A stretch of DNA of 64,000 bases, from contig CM082598.2 in the NCBI GenBank assembly GCA_040954595.2, positions 2,604,001-2,668,000 on the forward strand, given 5' to 3'. Of the stretch, positions 26,295-36,900 are shown piece after piece. The notes under the pieces were generated by a model that ran no database searches, was not told where the DNA came from, and worked only from the letters and a program-made list of their open reading frames with translations. Position numbers and translations under genes: made by a program. How positions within the stretch are numbered: position 1 is the first letter of the stretch; the number at the start of each line of letters is the position of its first letter. The DNA comes from Balanoglossus misakiensis. Lineage: Eukaryota; Hemichordata.

Positions 26295-28463
26295 TTAAGG
26301 CATTTTCAGGTGAAATTTTCTGACCATTGTTTGTCGTAATATATCTGTGTAAATCAACTCCGGTCTGGTCATTCGGGTACAGAGCCTATTTTTCTCGGCG
26401 TTCTTTTTCAAGACAAAATCTCCCACCTTGATTCCCAAAGGGCGCCACATTCTCTGGGTGTCGTCCGATTCTTTCTCGATGCACATCTCGTAGACAGCCT
26501 CCCTTTTCTCGCGCAGCAGTCGAACTTCCTCTTGCATCCTCTTCATCCCGAAGGCGTGAACTTTCATCCAAAATGTCCGGTTAAAATATTCATACAACAA
26601 CACATCCCCGCTGTTCCACTCGCGCATGCGCTGCGCAGTCTCGTCCGATACCGTCTGCACCGAGATTTGACTGCGTTTATTCAACGTGACGTAGACAAAA
26701 TCATCTAAGCTCCAACATAGCAAATGTTTTAACAGAATCAGGGATTCGTCGAAATGTTCAGCAATCATAACAAGAGGAAAAATTCTATCAATATATTTTA
26801 TCATTCTGATTATTTTATCCCTTTCGCCCATGTCCCATATTTTCATGCCAAGATCGAACAACATTGGGTTTTTCATACTGTAAGCGTTTTCTGTGCGGGC
26901 GAGAAATATGTATCGTTCTGGATCATTGAAGAATGTTTCTAGGGAATCACGCCCTTTGATTCCGGTAAGATAAGGGATCCTAAAATATGTAAATAAGCTT
27001 TCATACATGGTGACTGGTTCTCGGATTATAGTGATGAAGGTCGTATCTTCTGGCATTACCTCCAAAATACCTGAAAAAGAGGAAGAAAACGACAGGATAT
27101 ACATATTAGTTGAATCAACGAGTTTGGAGTGAAGTTATTATACTGTCACGGAAATGTTAGGTCTATGCACAATCTGATAAAACCCCAGATGTAGGGAACG
27201 GCGACGTCTTATTCGTACGCGGTACGGTTGTGAGGCGACAGCATAAGAAAGCCGTATCGCGTAAGACGTCCCCTCATCTAATATTTAAATCAGATTGCAG
27301 TGCGACGTAAGTCAGTGACGTAATCAACAGGTGTTCGTCTCCGAGACATACATCGCCCTCTGGCGGTGATATTGGCAAAGAATTGGACTCTATTGTTTAC
27401 CTTCGTGGTGAAATCTTGTGTGATGGGCGAGAAGGTTGTAATGCTTTACTGGCAACTGTAGTATTGCGCTTTTATGGAACAAGGCTGGGTAGCTGATCAG
27501 ATTCTTCTTGGGCGGGAGAATGAACGTGAAGTTGTGTCTCTGGCCGTATCGTATGAGGATGTTCTGCACCGTACTGCTGCCGCATTTGTGCATCTTGAGG
27601 AAGGCGACGTTCTTTTTCGGCTTGCAGACTGATGACGTGTTGGCATGGCTGTAGTAATAGTCACTCTCCAGCGACGAGTAGTAATCGAGGTCTCTCCTTG
27701 TGTTCTGTGGAGGAGGGAAAAGGGTTAATTGCATGGTTACGAGTGGCTCCGAGGCCAAGAGTGAAACTTATGGGACGCATACTGTAAATGCTTGAGCCGC
27801 TAATTAGCCCCTCAACTCATGTGAAACAAAACATCTGTTGCCGGGAAATAGCGAGTACGGCTTCGGAAGTGGCGTCTATAATTACAACTTTCGGTAACGA
27901 ATACAGGAAACTACTCCCAGCTTTGAGAAACCCTTCAAAATCCACGCAAAGACTCCAATATAGGGTGGTGAATTCATAATTGGACCACCAAAGTCGAAAC
28001 GTGTGGAACACACGACACGCAAACCCATTAATTTTACAATAAGAGATTGCTTACTTTTCAAGTTACCAAATCCAACTTAACTTTATCGCGTTTATATATT
28101 TTTTATCCGGTATTCTCAAAATATTATTTATACTTACTGGTTTGAGGTGAAAATGGTCGTCTGCACTGTCAATAAAATTGGTCTTGCCTTTCAGCAATCG
28201 AATGTCATTTCTGAAAATAAAATCAAAAGACATAGTCAGGTGTGTGTGTGTGCGCGCGCGTGTGTGTAAGTGTGTGTCTATGTATGTATCTATGTGTGTA
28301 TGTGGGCAGGGACACGATTATTTCTGGCAACTTACCGCTTATAATCTGTTGTGTGGATGTGAAACTTGATGAATACGAGAAGCACAATGCAGACACTGAG
28401 AATAATTATAACTGTCAGTTGTCGGGGACGACGCAAAGGATTGATGGATTTTAGGATAGCCAT
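26295..28463 (-). CDS. Galactose-3-O-sulfotransferase-like A
   Basis: This is a member of the GAL3ST family, Golgi enzymes that move sulfate from PAPS to the 3-OH of galactose on glycolipids or glycans. Four coding exons, 1,281 nt, 426 aa (GAL3ST1 is about 423): 28463-28336, 28210-28138, 27704-27401, 27070-26295. It has type II topology: a short basic cytosolic tail (MAILKSINPLRRPRQ), then a helix at about residues 16-33 (LTVIIILSVCIVLLVFI), a stem, and the lumenal catalytic domain. The PAPS 5'-phosphosulfate loop is FLKMHKCGSSTVQN in exon 3. The 3'-phosphate motif is IIREPVTMYESLFTYF at the start of exon 4. HHTRFHH before the last intron is a family block. A strong acceptor directly precedes the ATG, so a 5' UTR exon lies upstream. 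It is head-to-head with a paralogue at 29.57 kb. The exact acceptor sugar cannot be read from sequence. Confidence 0.9.
28239..28310. repeat. GT/GC microsatellite
   Basis: GTGTGTG, GCGCGCG and TATGTATG units in the first intron of sulfotransferase A. Confidence 0.85.
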
Positions 28464-29549
28464 ATCTGCAACAGACGAGAAAAAGTGAACAGTTAGACAT
28501 TCTTACGTAATAACAAATATGGCCGTTCCAGTCAGTTAATGAAACAGAGATGCTGTAAAAATATCCGATCTGCTAGTGAAAGTTTTTAATGTACATCGTC
28601 AAAGTGAAATCCTGTACTGGTGAGGTAATTACAAAGAACTGGAGTTTGATAAATTTCGATTCTCAAATCTACGGTATTGCAAAGCTGTGATCGTCAGTAT
28701 ACTCTATCACTCTGCCCGATCGCTCGTTCACTCACCTGGTTCGTCAGTTATTACTTAGTGTAGACGACTGGGAGATCTTGCCCTTGCCAATAAACAAGAC
28801 TGTGTTTACACCGTTTCTGGACTAGTTGTCTGACAGAGTAGGACATTGACAACGATCGACGCCTGACTGACAGATACTACATGATCAGACTAAGATGTCA
28901 ACGGGTTCGATTTCACTTTCATCTGGGCAACAAAGCACTGTTGTCATTCAGGTTAACTTTTGCATATACTTACGTAACCCGTACGCTAATCAGCCGCCTT
29001 GGTGAACTTAAGGTTTCGGTGTAGTCATGGATACGGTGTACGCGTTGAGCACTGGTCCAATCATCACGAACAAGACAAATTATCCTTCTTCTCAAGAAAT
29101 TTGTAATCTTATAGCGCTGTCACAGAGGTTCAGTACTGTGCACGCCTTATGCAGATTTCTTGACAACTGCTTTTCTCTATAAAACTGAGTGAAGTTTGCT
29201 CTATAAGATCTTTCTGCATAGATTTTTAACCACCTTAATTTGTTGTGGCCTCAATCTCTGAGACCATTGGCCAAATTTGCTTTGCAGGTAGTCGAGTGGA
29301 TGGGATTGGTTTGGGTGTTTTTTTAGGGATTGGTAGAAGAAAAGGGTTGGTTAAAAAAATAATGTTGGTCTTTGAAAATTTCGCCCTCCACAGGCGAAAC
29401 ATGTGTTCATTGTCACCAACGTTTATGTGCTTGGTCCCTCAGTACAGAGACAACACACCCCTTTGTCAACAATGTGATCGCCGACCGCCATTATCATGAT
29501 ATGTACACACCACATCATAATGTTGTCACTTTCATCGATTGAAGCGGCT
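28464..29549. promoter_or_regulatory. Shared 5' region of divergent sulfotransferases
   Basis: About 1.1 kb separates the start codons of two divergently transcribed GAL3ST-like genes. It must hold both promoters and the 5' UTR exon of gene A. I see no TATA box or other decisive element. GACCGCCATTATC at 29480-29492 is a weak YY1-type match. That the two genes share control is inference from arrangement. Confidence 0.45.
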
Positions 29550-29573
29550 ATGATTGAAAAGAGTAAGTCATGA
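29550..29573 (+). other. Seven-codon upstream ORF overlapping the start codon
   Basis: ATG at 29550 opens a seven-codon frame whose TGA (29571-29573) overlaps the sulfotransferase B start (29570-29572) as ATGA. If it lies within the mRNA it could affect translation by termination and reinitiation. The transcription start is unknown. Confidence 0.4.
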
Positions 29574-32519
29574 GGCTTCTTCGGAAATTAGGGTTGAAGA
29601 CCAGAATTTCGCGTTTCTTCTATCTCCTAGTCATCGTGGGCATCTGTCTGACCACGTTCCTCTTCAGGAACGGTGGAAATGACCGTCAAAACAGCCAACA
29701 CTTCGCCGATCGTGATGGTCTCGTTCATCGATGGGCCGACCTCAGCAGGTACAAGTATACACTGTGTCCACATAGCGACTGTTTACATCAAATCTTATAC
29801 CCCATTACAATATATTGTGCTCGGGTGTCACATGTGTTCGAGTAATATATTATATAGTAGGAAAAAATATTGGTTAATAGTACAGTTTTAATAGGGACCG
29901 TGATTTTATTTACCTGTGTGTGGTATGAGCTTAGAAAGTCGCAGCTGAAATAGATTTTATTCACCATAAAATCTGTACAAGATTGTCTGCCAGCGTTTTA
30001 CTGTGACCCGTATTGTTTTAATTGCCACATTGTAGCAGCATATTGACTCTTTCCAATAGCAACTCTCAATAAAATTGTTGCCATGGTAAAGGCACGGTGA
30101 CAATGTACTAGTACAAGCAATATTTTGTCATGTACAGTATAGATATATGAAATTGGGTCCGACCATCATTCACGTATTGTTACTATCCAGCCAGTCTAAG
30201 AAGGTATTTCATTATACATAAGCTTTCTGTAATCCTTCAGATAATTCTCTCCTTTCCAAACGTCTTTCCTCTAGCTGAGTCAATATGTCATCTCTCTCTC
30301 GTAATCTTCTGTCGTTGACGAGCTTTCAGTCAAAGACAGACAAATGGCCTACTGCTGGACAGAGAAATCCTAAGCTTTGCATAAAATGTACAAATGCTTT
30401 TTTTTCAAATCTACCATACCTTGGAAACAAAATAGCATTTTATTAAGACAGTCAAATATTCCAGTGTAGTTTGGAGAGGTGTAGTATAATTAATAGTAAT
30501 AGTATCATTTCATGAACTGATACCAGATGTCGACAGTGATTTACAAACATACTGGTACTGGTAAAAAAAAAAATATGGAGAAGAAAAAAAAGGGACACAA
30601 CAGAAATGTTTGAGGTCACAAAGTCCTGACACACATACATGTACCTGTACCTACAGGAAGTATGATATTTATGACTATCATTGTAGTCCCGGAAATGTAA
30701 TTGGAAACTTATGAGTAATTACAATGCACATGGGAAATTGGGTTGACATTTGATATGAAACTGTGAGTGGATTGGAGTCGTGATGTTGGTGATGTCATTG
30801 TACGTGTCTGTGTATTTATATGCGTGGGCGAGGTCAGTAGAAATTTATGTTGATATGGGTGTTCAGTTTGAAATCGTTTATCAGTTGACACGATATGTGT
30901 AGATTGGACATTTTATGTAGGAATGGACAGAGTCAGATGAATTATACATGTACATATGTGTAGATAGACAGATTTGATGGGAGTTATGTCGTGCATGTAT
31001 TTTAACATCTTGGCATGGCTCCTATATAGACTATGACGTATTTGGGCACAGCTGGGTGTATTAAACCCCCTACAAATCTTACTGGTTTTCATTGGTTTGG
31101 CTGGGTGGTCACGTATAGGCCCAACCTTAAATCACACACACTTTGCATGTTAACGTGCCTGGGTGCCAGAAATTTAGGTCCCTGTAAATCAAACCAGTGT
31201 CAATCGGTATGGCAGGAGTATTAGGCTAATGTTGGATCTTCATTTTTATATTTTAAAGGGACAATGTGTATCAGCCGAACGAGAAACAAGAGCGAGAATA
31301 CCTGAGTCTGAATTTATTGATGTACGACGACGAAACTAGGGAGCACCTCAGAAATCGGTCGCTGATGTTCGATCGCCAAAGAATCCAGGATATGCGCGAC
31401 ACTTCATGGCTGCGTGGAACGCTGGATGGAAAAGATTCCCGCATCGGTGAAGCTAAGCCGTGCACGAAATTAACACCACGTCAAAACATCACATTTTTGA
31501 AAATCCACAAAACGGGAAGTTCGACTGTTCAGAACATGTTTCTTCGGTACGGCTACCACCATAAGTTGAAATTCGTGCTTCCCCCACGCGGCCATTACTT
31601 AGGATACCCCAACTTTTTCGACAAAAGGAACATGCTCGAAACTGCAGACGGCGTTTACAACATCTTCTGTCACCACACTCGGTTCAATAACCAAGTCATC
31701 TCGCAAATAATGCCTGAGAACACAGTCTTTGTGACAATTCTGCGCGATCCGGTCACCGTCTTCGAGAGTGCCTTCACCTACTTTCTCATTGGTCGAAAAT
31801 GCGGCTATGACAACGAGGACCCCTTAGCACTGCAGAAATTCCTACAGGACCCCCAAGCGTGCTACCGCAAACTGGAAAAACGCTCCCACGTGCGAAATAA
31901 CCTCTTCTTTGACTTCGGCATGGAAGCGGATAGTTTCGAAAGCGATGAAATCATCGATCAAGCAATCAGAATGATCGATCAGAAATTTTCACTCGTAATG
32001 ATCGCAGAATATTTCGAGGAATCTGTTATCTTACTAAAAGATTTATTGTGCTGGGACTTTGATGACGTTAAATATTTTAAAATGAACGCTCGAAACGAGC
32101 AGTCTATCAAGCGTCTCACAGACGACATGAAAAGCAAAATCCTGTCGTGGAATCGCGCGGATAAAAAACTCTACGACCATTTTAACCAGACCTTCTGGAA
32201 AAAAGTGCAGCAGTACGGAGAGAGTGAAATGGAAAGGGATGTTTTGAAACTGCGCGAGATAAACGAACATTGGAGAAGTACGTGTTTAGCGTCAGATGAG
32301 ATCACGGAGAGGGGAGCGGGGAACTTCAAAGTTTTCCAGCCGCCCGGAGTCAAGATAAACAACTTTCAGCTGAAAGCAGAAGCTGAGAGTAACATTGTGT
32401 GTAAAACCATGGTCCTACCTGAGATCCAGTTCACAGGCGAGCTGAGGAAACGCCAGTTTCCATGGCTACAGCCGATGCAGAAACGCAAGAGACCTTTTCA
32501 CAAGCCGTTTGTTGTGTAA
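29570..32519 (+). CDS. Galactose-3-O-sulfotransferase-like B
   Basis: This second GAL3ST-family enzyme is paralogous to the gene at 26.3-28.5 kb. It has two coding exons, 29570-29748 and 31259-32519, totalling 1,440 nt and 479 aa. The type II signal-anchor is near the N-terminus (basic MRLLRKLGLKTRISRF, then FYLLVIVGICLTTFLF). The stem is longer than in paralogue A. The PAPS motifs are FLKIHKTGSSTVQNM and ILRDPVTVFESAFTYF, with HHTRFNN between them, all in exon 2. The exon 1 donor (CAG|GTACAAG) and exon 2 acceptor (TTTTAAAG|GG) join in frame through an Arg codon. The whole lumenal part is in one exon, whereas paralogue A has two introns there. This suggests intron loss in B or gain in A. The acceptor region resembles the end of the TTAA MITE. 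Confidence 0.9.
29749..31258 (+). other. Intron of sulfotransferase B
   Basis: A 1.5-kb intron with GT-AG ends. It contains a diverged copy of dispersed repeat family A at about 31009-31232, directly before the acceptor. I see no gene within it. Confidence 0.8.
31009..31232. repeat. Dispersed repeat family A, copy 1 (diverged)
   Basis: Shares the ordered blocks CTTGGCATGGCTC, TATAGGCCCAACC, CCTGGGTGCCAGAA and AATCAAACCAGTGTCAA with copies at 49057-49229 and 63624-63803. It is more diverged than those two. Confidence 0.65.
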
Positions 32520-32959
32520 CTTAAATGTACAGACCATTTTTTATCACAGACTATTTTACGCTGCAATGACACCAAAGTGGAAAAAACGCCATCAGCATTT
32601 GTTGATAATACTTAATATAAAGATGTCTTTTCCAGTTTTTATGATGCAATATCCTGAATTTCATTTGGCCTCCTGGGTTTTCATTATGTGGTGTAATCTC
32701 CTGTTCTTCAAAGGTTGCAATGTCTTCACTTCCTATGGTGGTTTTCTGTAGTTAAAATTTGATGAAAATTCCCAAAGTTGATCAGTCCAGAACTCTTCCT
32801 ACATGTCGTAAAAACAGTCATGTTTTATCACAAGCTTTGCTGTGACTGTGTGTGTCTACGTCAGATCTCTATTCCAAATCAGATGTGAAATTGGCTCAAT
32901 ATTTGCAGGTTCTGTGCTACTCTGTTCACATACGAACTTGAGCCATAGAAAATCTTGTC

Positions 32960-33075
32960 TTAAAGGGACAAAGTCTCTCTCTTGCTGCCCTTTTCCCATT
33001 AATTATGTTTGATACAATTATTCTACATGTGGATACATAGTGCATCAACGTTTGATCACACACAACTTAACAAAC
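32960..33075. mobile_element. Truncated MITE (copy 3)
   Basis: Begins TTAAAGGGACAAAGTCTCTC, follows the left arm through ATTAATTATGTTTGATACAA, has a small internal deletion, then GTGGATACATAGTGCATCAA and ACACACAACTT. The right arm is missing. Confidence 0.8.
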
Positions 33076-33153
33076 ACAGATAATTATTATTAAGTGGCAG
33101 GGATTACACTTTCAACAGATTTTATTAAGTCGAAAGGACCTTTATGTAATGTA

Positions 33154-33159
33154 TTTATT
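33154..33159 (-). terminator. Candidate AATAAA signal of the giantin gene
   Basis: TTTATT on plus reads AATAAA on minus, about 790 bases after the giantin stop codon. Other signals exist nearby, for example at 33121-33126. Confidence 0.3.
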
Positions 33160-33176
33160 CGTTGTACTAGTATGCA

Positions 33177-33182
33177 AATAAA
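33177..33182 (+). terminator. Candidate AATAAA signal of sulfotransferase B
   Basis: AATAAA about 660 bases after the stop codon of sulfotransferase B. If both candidate signals are used, the two convergent transcripts would overlap by a few tens of bases. Confidence 0.3.
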
Positions 33183-33450
33183 CGTTTTTATGAAATGTAA
33201 CCATCAAATGTTCGTTTATCTTTGGAGTAGTACAACTCCAATCTCTGTCACATACTGATGCAAATTATCATTTTGTAAATTATCACTCTATCATATTCAT
33301 TCATTGCACAAATCAGTCTCACAGACTTATTTTTGTGTTTGTTCACGCGCAAAAATATTTCTCATGGAAGGCATGCAGGCTGTAAACTGGCACTGAAAAC
33401 AGACAACAAGGGAAGTGAATGCAACCAAGAATGCATCCCAGGCTTTTCCT

Positions 33451-33528
33451 AAATATCTCCCACAATGCATTGGGAGGTTACATCACTTCCTATATCTCCC
33501 ATAATGCATTGGGAAGTTACATCACTTC
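33451..33528. repeat. 39-bp tandem duplication with palindromic core
   Basis: ATATCTCCCANAATGCATTG and the following bases through ACATCACTTCCT are repeated twice with two mismatches. The core TCCCANAATGCATTGGGA is a near-palindrome and resembles part of the Staf/ZNF143 site TCCCANAATGC. Confidence 0.75.
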
Positions 33529-33943
33529 CTGCCAGTGCACCTACAATGCCTGTAAATTACCAAAACCACAATTCCTATTGGTTACTGCACAAACATATTC
33601 GACATTATTTTCTTTAACTAAAATTTGGAGATATTACTAAGGAAACTAAAAGATTTAAATTTTGCATAAAGTGTTATTATTCTTGCAGCAAATAAGCTTG
33701 AGATAACAAGCAGTATTTTTGTTTATCAATATATGATAAATTTTTAAAATGAAAAATGCCCATAAATGCATTGATACCAAAACTTAATGATACTCCCATA
33801 AAATATGCCACCCAAACAGAACTATACAATTCTTACTCAATAGAACTGAAAAAACATTACTGGTAAGTGTAAAATAAATGTCAAACATTTTTGAACAGAA
33901 AAGACTGGTTTTGTTGGAAGTCAAGAAATTACCGCATCACAAC

Positions 33944-36900
33944 TCAGCAGTTCATAAATAAGACGAACAGAACAACATGAACCACTAGAAAATATAACAA
34001 CATTGTTGTGCGAATTCCTGGTCTTGTACGCATCAGACGATAACAGTAATTGCTGAAAGAAAGACAGAAAAGAATGAGCAATTAAGTGAAATCCTTGTTG
34101 TAGAGATATAGAGTCAGTCCAAGTACATGTATTGCGAGAGTTCCAAAGTGTGTATACCAAGATAGTGGACATGAAATCCCTATCTAAAATTACTGAAATA
34201 TGGTTGATCAACTCACCTTCGACCTCGGAACCATCTCCTTACTTGAGTTGTAAATGAATTAACATTGCGAGCTGCAACAGAGAGAAACCATTAATGAACG
34301 TATTAGTTCTGACTCGTAAAAGCAAACCTGTCTGGCAGAATTTAAAAGCCGTCTCAAATCTAAGCCGTTTCAGAACTGTCCACACACGTTTTTTTAAGAC
34401 GGTGTCTGATCTGAGATGCTTCAGAACTGTCTTAATGGTGTGTGTGTGACCCCCATAATGGACACAAAGACTTACTTAATGTATAGCTGGTCTGCCTGGT
34501 TCTAAGCATAGGTTCCCTTTCCTCATCTGGCTCGATGGTGAGAAGGAATTCTTTACTTGGTGGTCTGGGTGGTTGGCTTTCTTCCAGTCTCAATTGTTCC
34601 TGAGCCTGGGATAACTGATCCTCAACTTGAAGTCGACGTTCTCTCTCCATCTGCAAGGCAGCCTGGGGAACAAGGATAGGAAAGTATGGGACATGGTTGA
34701 ATGGAAAATCAACTCTCTTATGTCCTGGAGTATGTTTAAAGTGAAGGGGTCGTCACACCGCGTTTGTTTGTTAATCAACATTACATTTCATCCACAAATC
34801 CCTGACATTAGATAATTCTTAGAATGAATGAAGCAGCCAACCGTAGCGTAGACAGGGAAACCCAAATGTGTACAGTGCACAACCACTATTTATACAGTGG
34901 TCACGTGACATGCATTTTCATGGACCTTTGAAAAAATCAGATTTAATCCCATTTTGCAAAACTAATGCATGTTTGACATTAATGCATAGATTAGTCAGTC
35001 AAGAAAGGGGGAGAGGGCTCTATTGGTCAACGATTGTCTGCTGATAATTTTCGTAAAAAAAATAACTCATTTTTCCATGTCATGCACTTATTCTCTTGCT
35101 GTACCCAAATATGGTAACTGCCAGTACACCAATATGCTGATTTAGCCAAGATTCAGTGCATTGGAGGTAAATTTTAGAGAAAAAAGAAACTTTACACCCC
35201 TAAAAGACAGCAAGTCGAAACTAATGAATATATACTACCAGGAAATAAAACCAAACAGGCAAGTCTTGAAACCGAAACATGCCGATAAAACAGTAAGAAT
35301 TTTTTTTTTCTGGAGACAAGTACTCACAGTGGACAGAGGTGCATTCTGGCCATACTTTGTCTAAAATGAAAAATCAAAAATGTTTTTTTTTTTTTAGATT
35401 GTTCTCATTGCAAGAAACTGATTTCTGATCTTCAGGACTATTCACCCCCTCCCCATCCCCTTGAGGTACTGGACTATTTTCACCTTGGGAATCAAACTTT
35501 TGTGAAGTTTTTTTTTACATAATTGAAAATACACACTTTCAAACTGCTTTTGCTCACCTCAAGTTGTGCATTGTCTTGTGCAAAGTCTGATCTCGACTTT
35601 TCTGTTTCTTCAATACTGAGACAAAAGAAACCAAAAATACAACTTTATTCCAAGCGTGTGACTTTTTAAATTAATCATGCTTGTCCAGGGGTATACACTG
35701 TTGATGATAAACATATAGAACATGCACTGTTGACAACATACACGTAGAGCGTGCAGATGCTGGCTACATACCGTCTACTTAGCATAATCAGTTCACTCTC
35801 CGTGATTTCTATCGTGGGTGATTCCATTTTTGTGGCAGAGGAGTCTGGTTCATCTGGTGGCATAGATATCGCAGTAGATGCTGAAGAGACGGTTTGTTGT
35901 TCCGTGGCCATGACCGGTATTTCCTCCACTCTTTGAACAGCTGAACGTTCATGTACAGGTTCTTGAACCTAAAGATACACGCATGAAGAAATTGATACTT
36001 CTCAATAATTATGAGAGAGATGACTTACAAAATCAATATTTAGAAAAAAGAGCATATGACAATATTTGAAAATGGAAGCATTACCTGTAGCTTTGTCTGG
36101 TATAGACTTGCTATTTCTTGATACTGTTGATCTAATAGCTGATATTGTGTTTGTAATTCGAGTAATCTGCTCTCACTCTCCTTGAGACCTCTTGCTCCGT
36201 GTTGCAGCTGGATTGCTAGGTTGTTCTTCTCTTCCATGACTTTGGTGAGTTTCATGGTCAGTTCTTGTACCCTGGTAGGATTGACAGGTCACAGATGCAA
36301 AATAGAGAGAGAGATATGTAGCAGATACTTCATTCAACATAGTGACTGTCTTGGGTAGTTTCTGGATTCCCTAGCATTGCGTCTGCCTAATTAGCCAGGA
36401 ATACGGGAGTGCTTTTCCAGTATATGGGCTATACATGCTGGAAAATACAAAGTAAAGTTGCATACATACACACACACACACACACACACACATACATGAA
36501 TACAAACACACACACGCATATACACACACACATGCATACACACACACAAACACAACAAATCCTAACCATCAGCATGTATTATTTACCTGATATCTTTGCC
36601 ATGGAAGCCCTGCATAAAACCTTCAAACTCTTGATGCAGTCGTTGTCGTTCCTCCTCGGAATAATGCAAATCCTCGGTCAACTTCCTCACCTGCTGGGCA
36701 CTTTCCTGTTCAAGACTGTCCAATTGCTTCTTCAAGTCTGCATTTTCCACTCTCAGGTTATCGACCTCGCCTTCGTATCTGGCAATCTCTGATTTACACG
36801 TCGCATTCTCATCTCTCAGAGCTGTTGCGTCGTTCTCTAATAATTCTGTCCTCTCTTGAAGTCCTTCCTTTTCATTCTTCAGATCATTCATTTCCGTCTC

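Larger units (their letters stand above)
32520..33943. other. Convergent 3' region between sulfotransferase B and giantin
   Basis: Holds the 3' UTRs of two converging genes. It contains a truncated MITE (32960-33075), a tandem duplication with a palindromic core (33451-33528) and candidate polyadenylation signals for both strands. No further gene is seen. Confidence 0.7.

Noticed and set aside
28850-28925. GGTTCGATTTC resembling a tRNA B box
   Set aside because: No A box at the proper distance and no cloverleaf stems.
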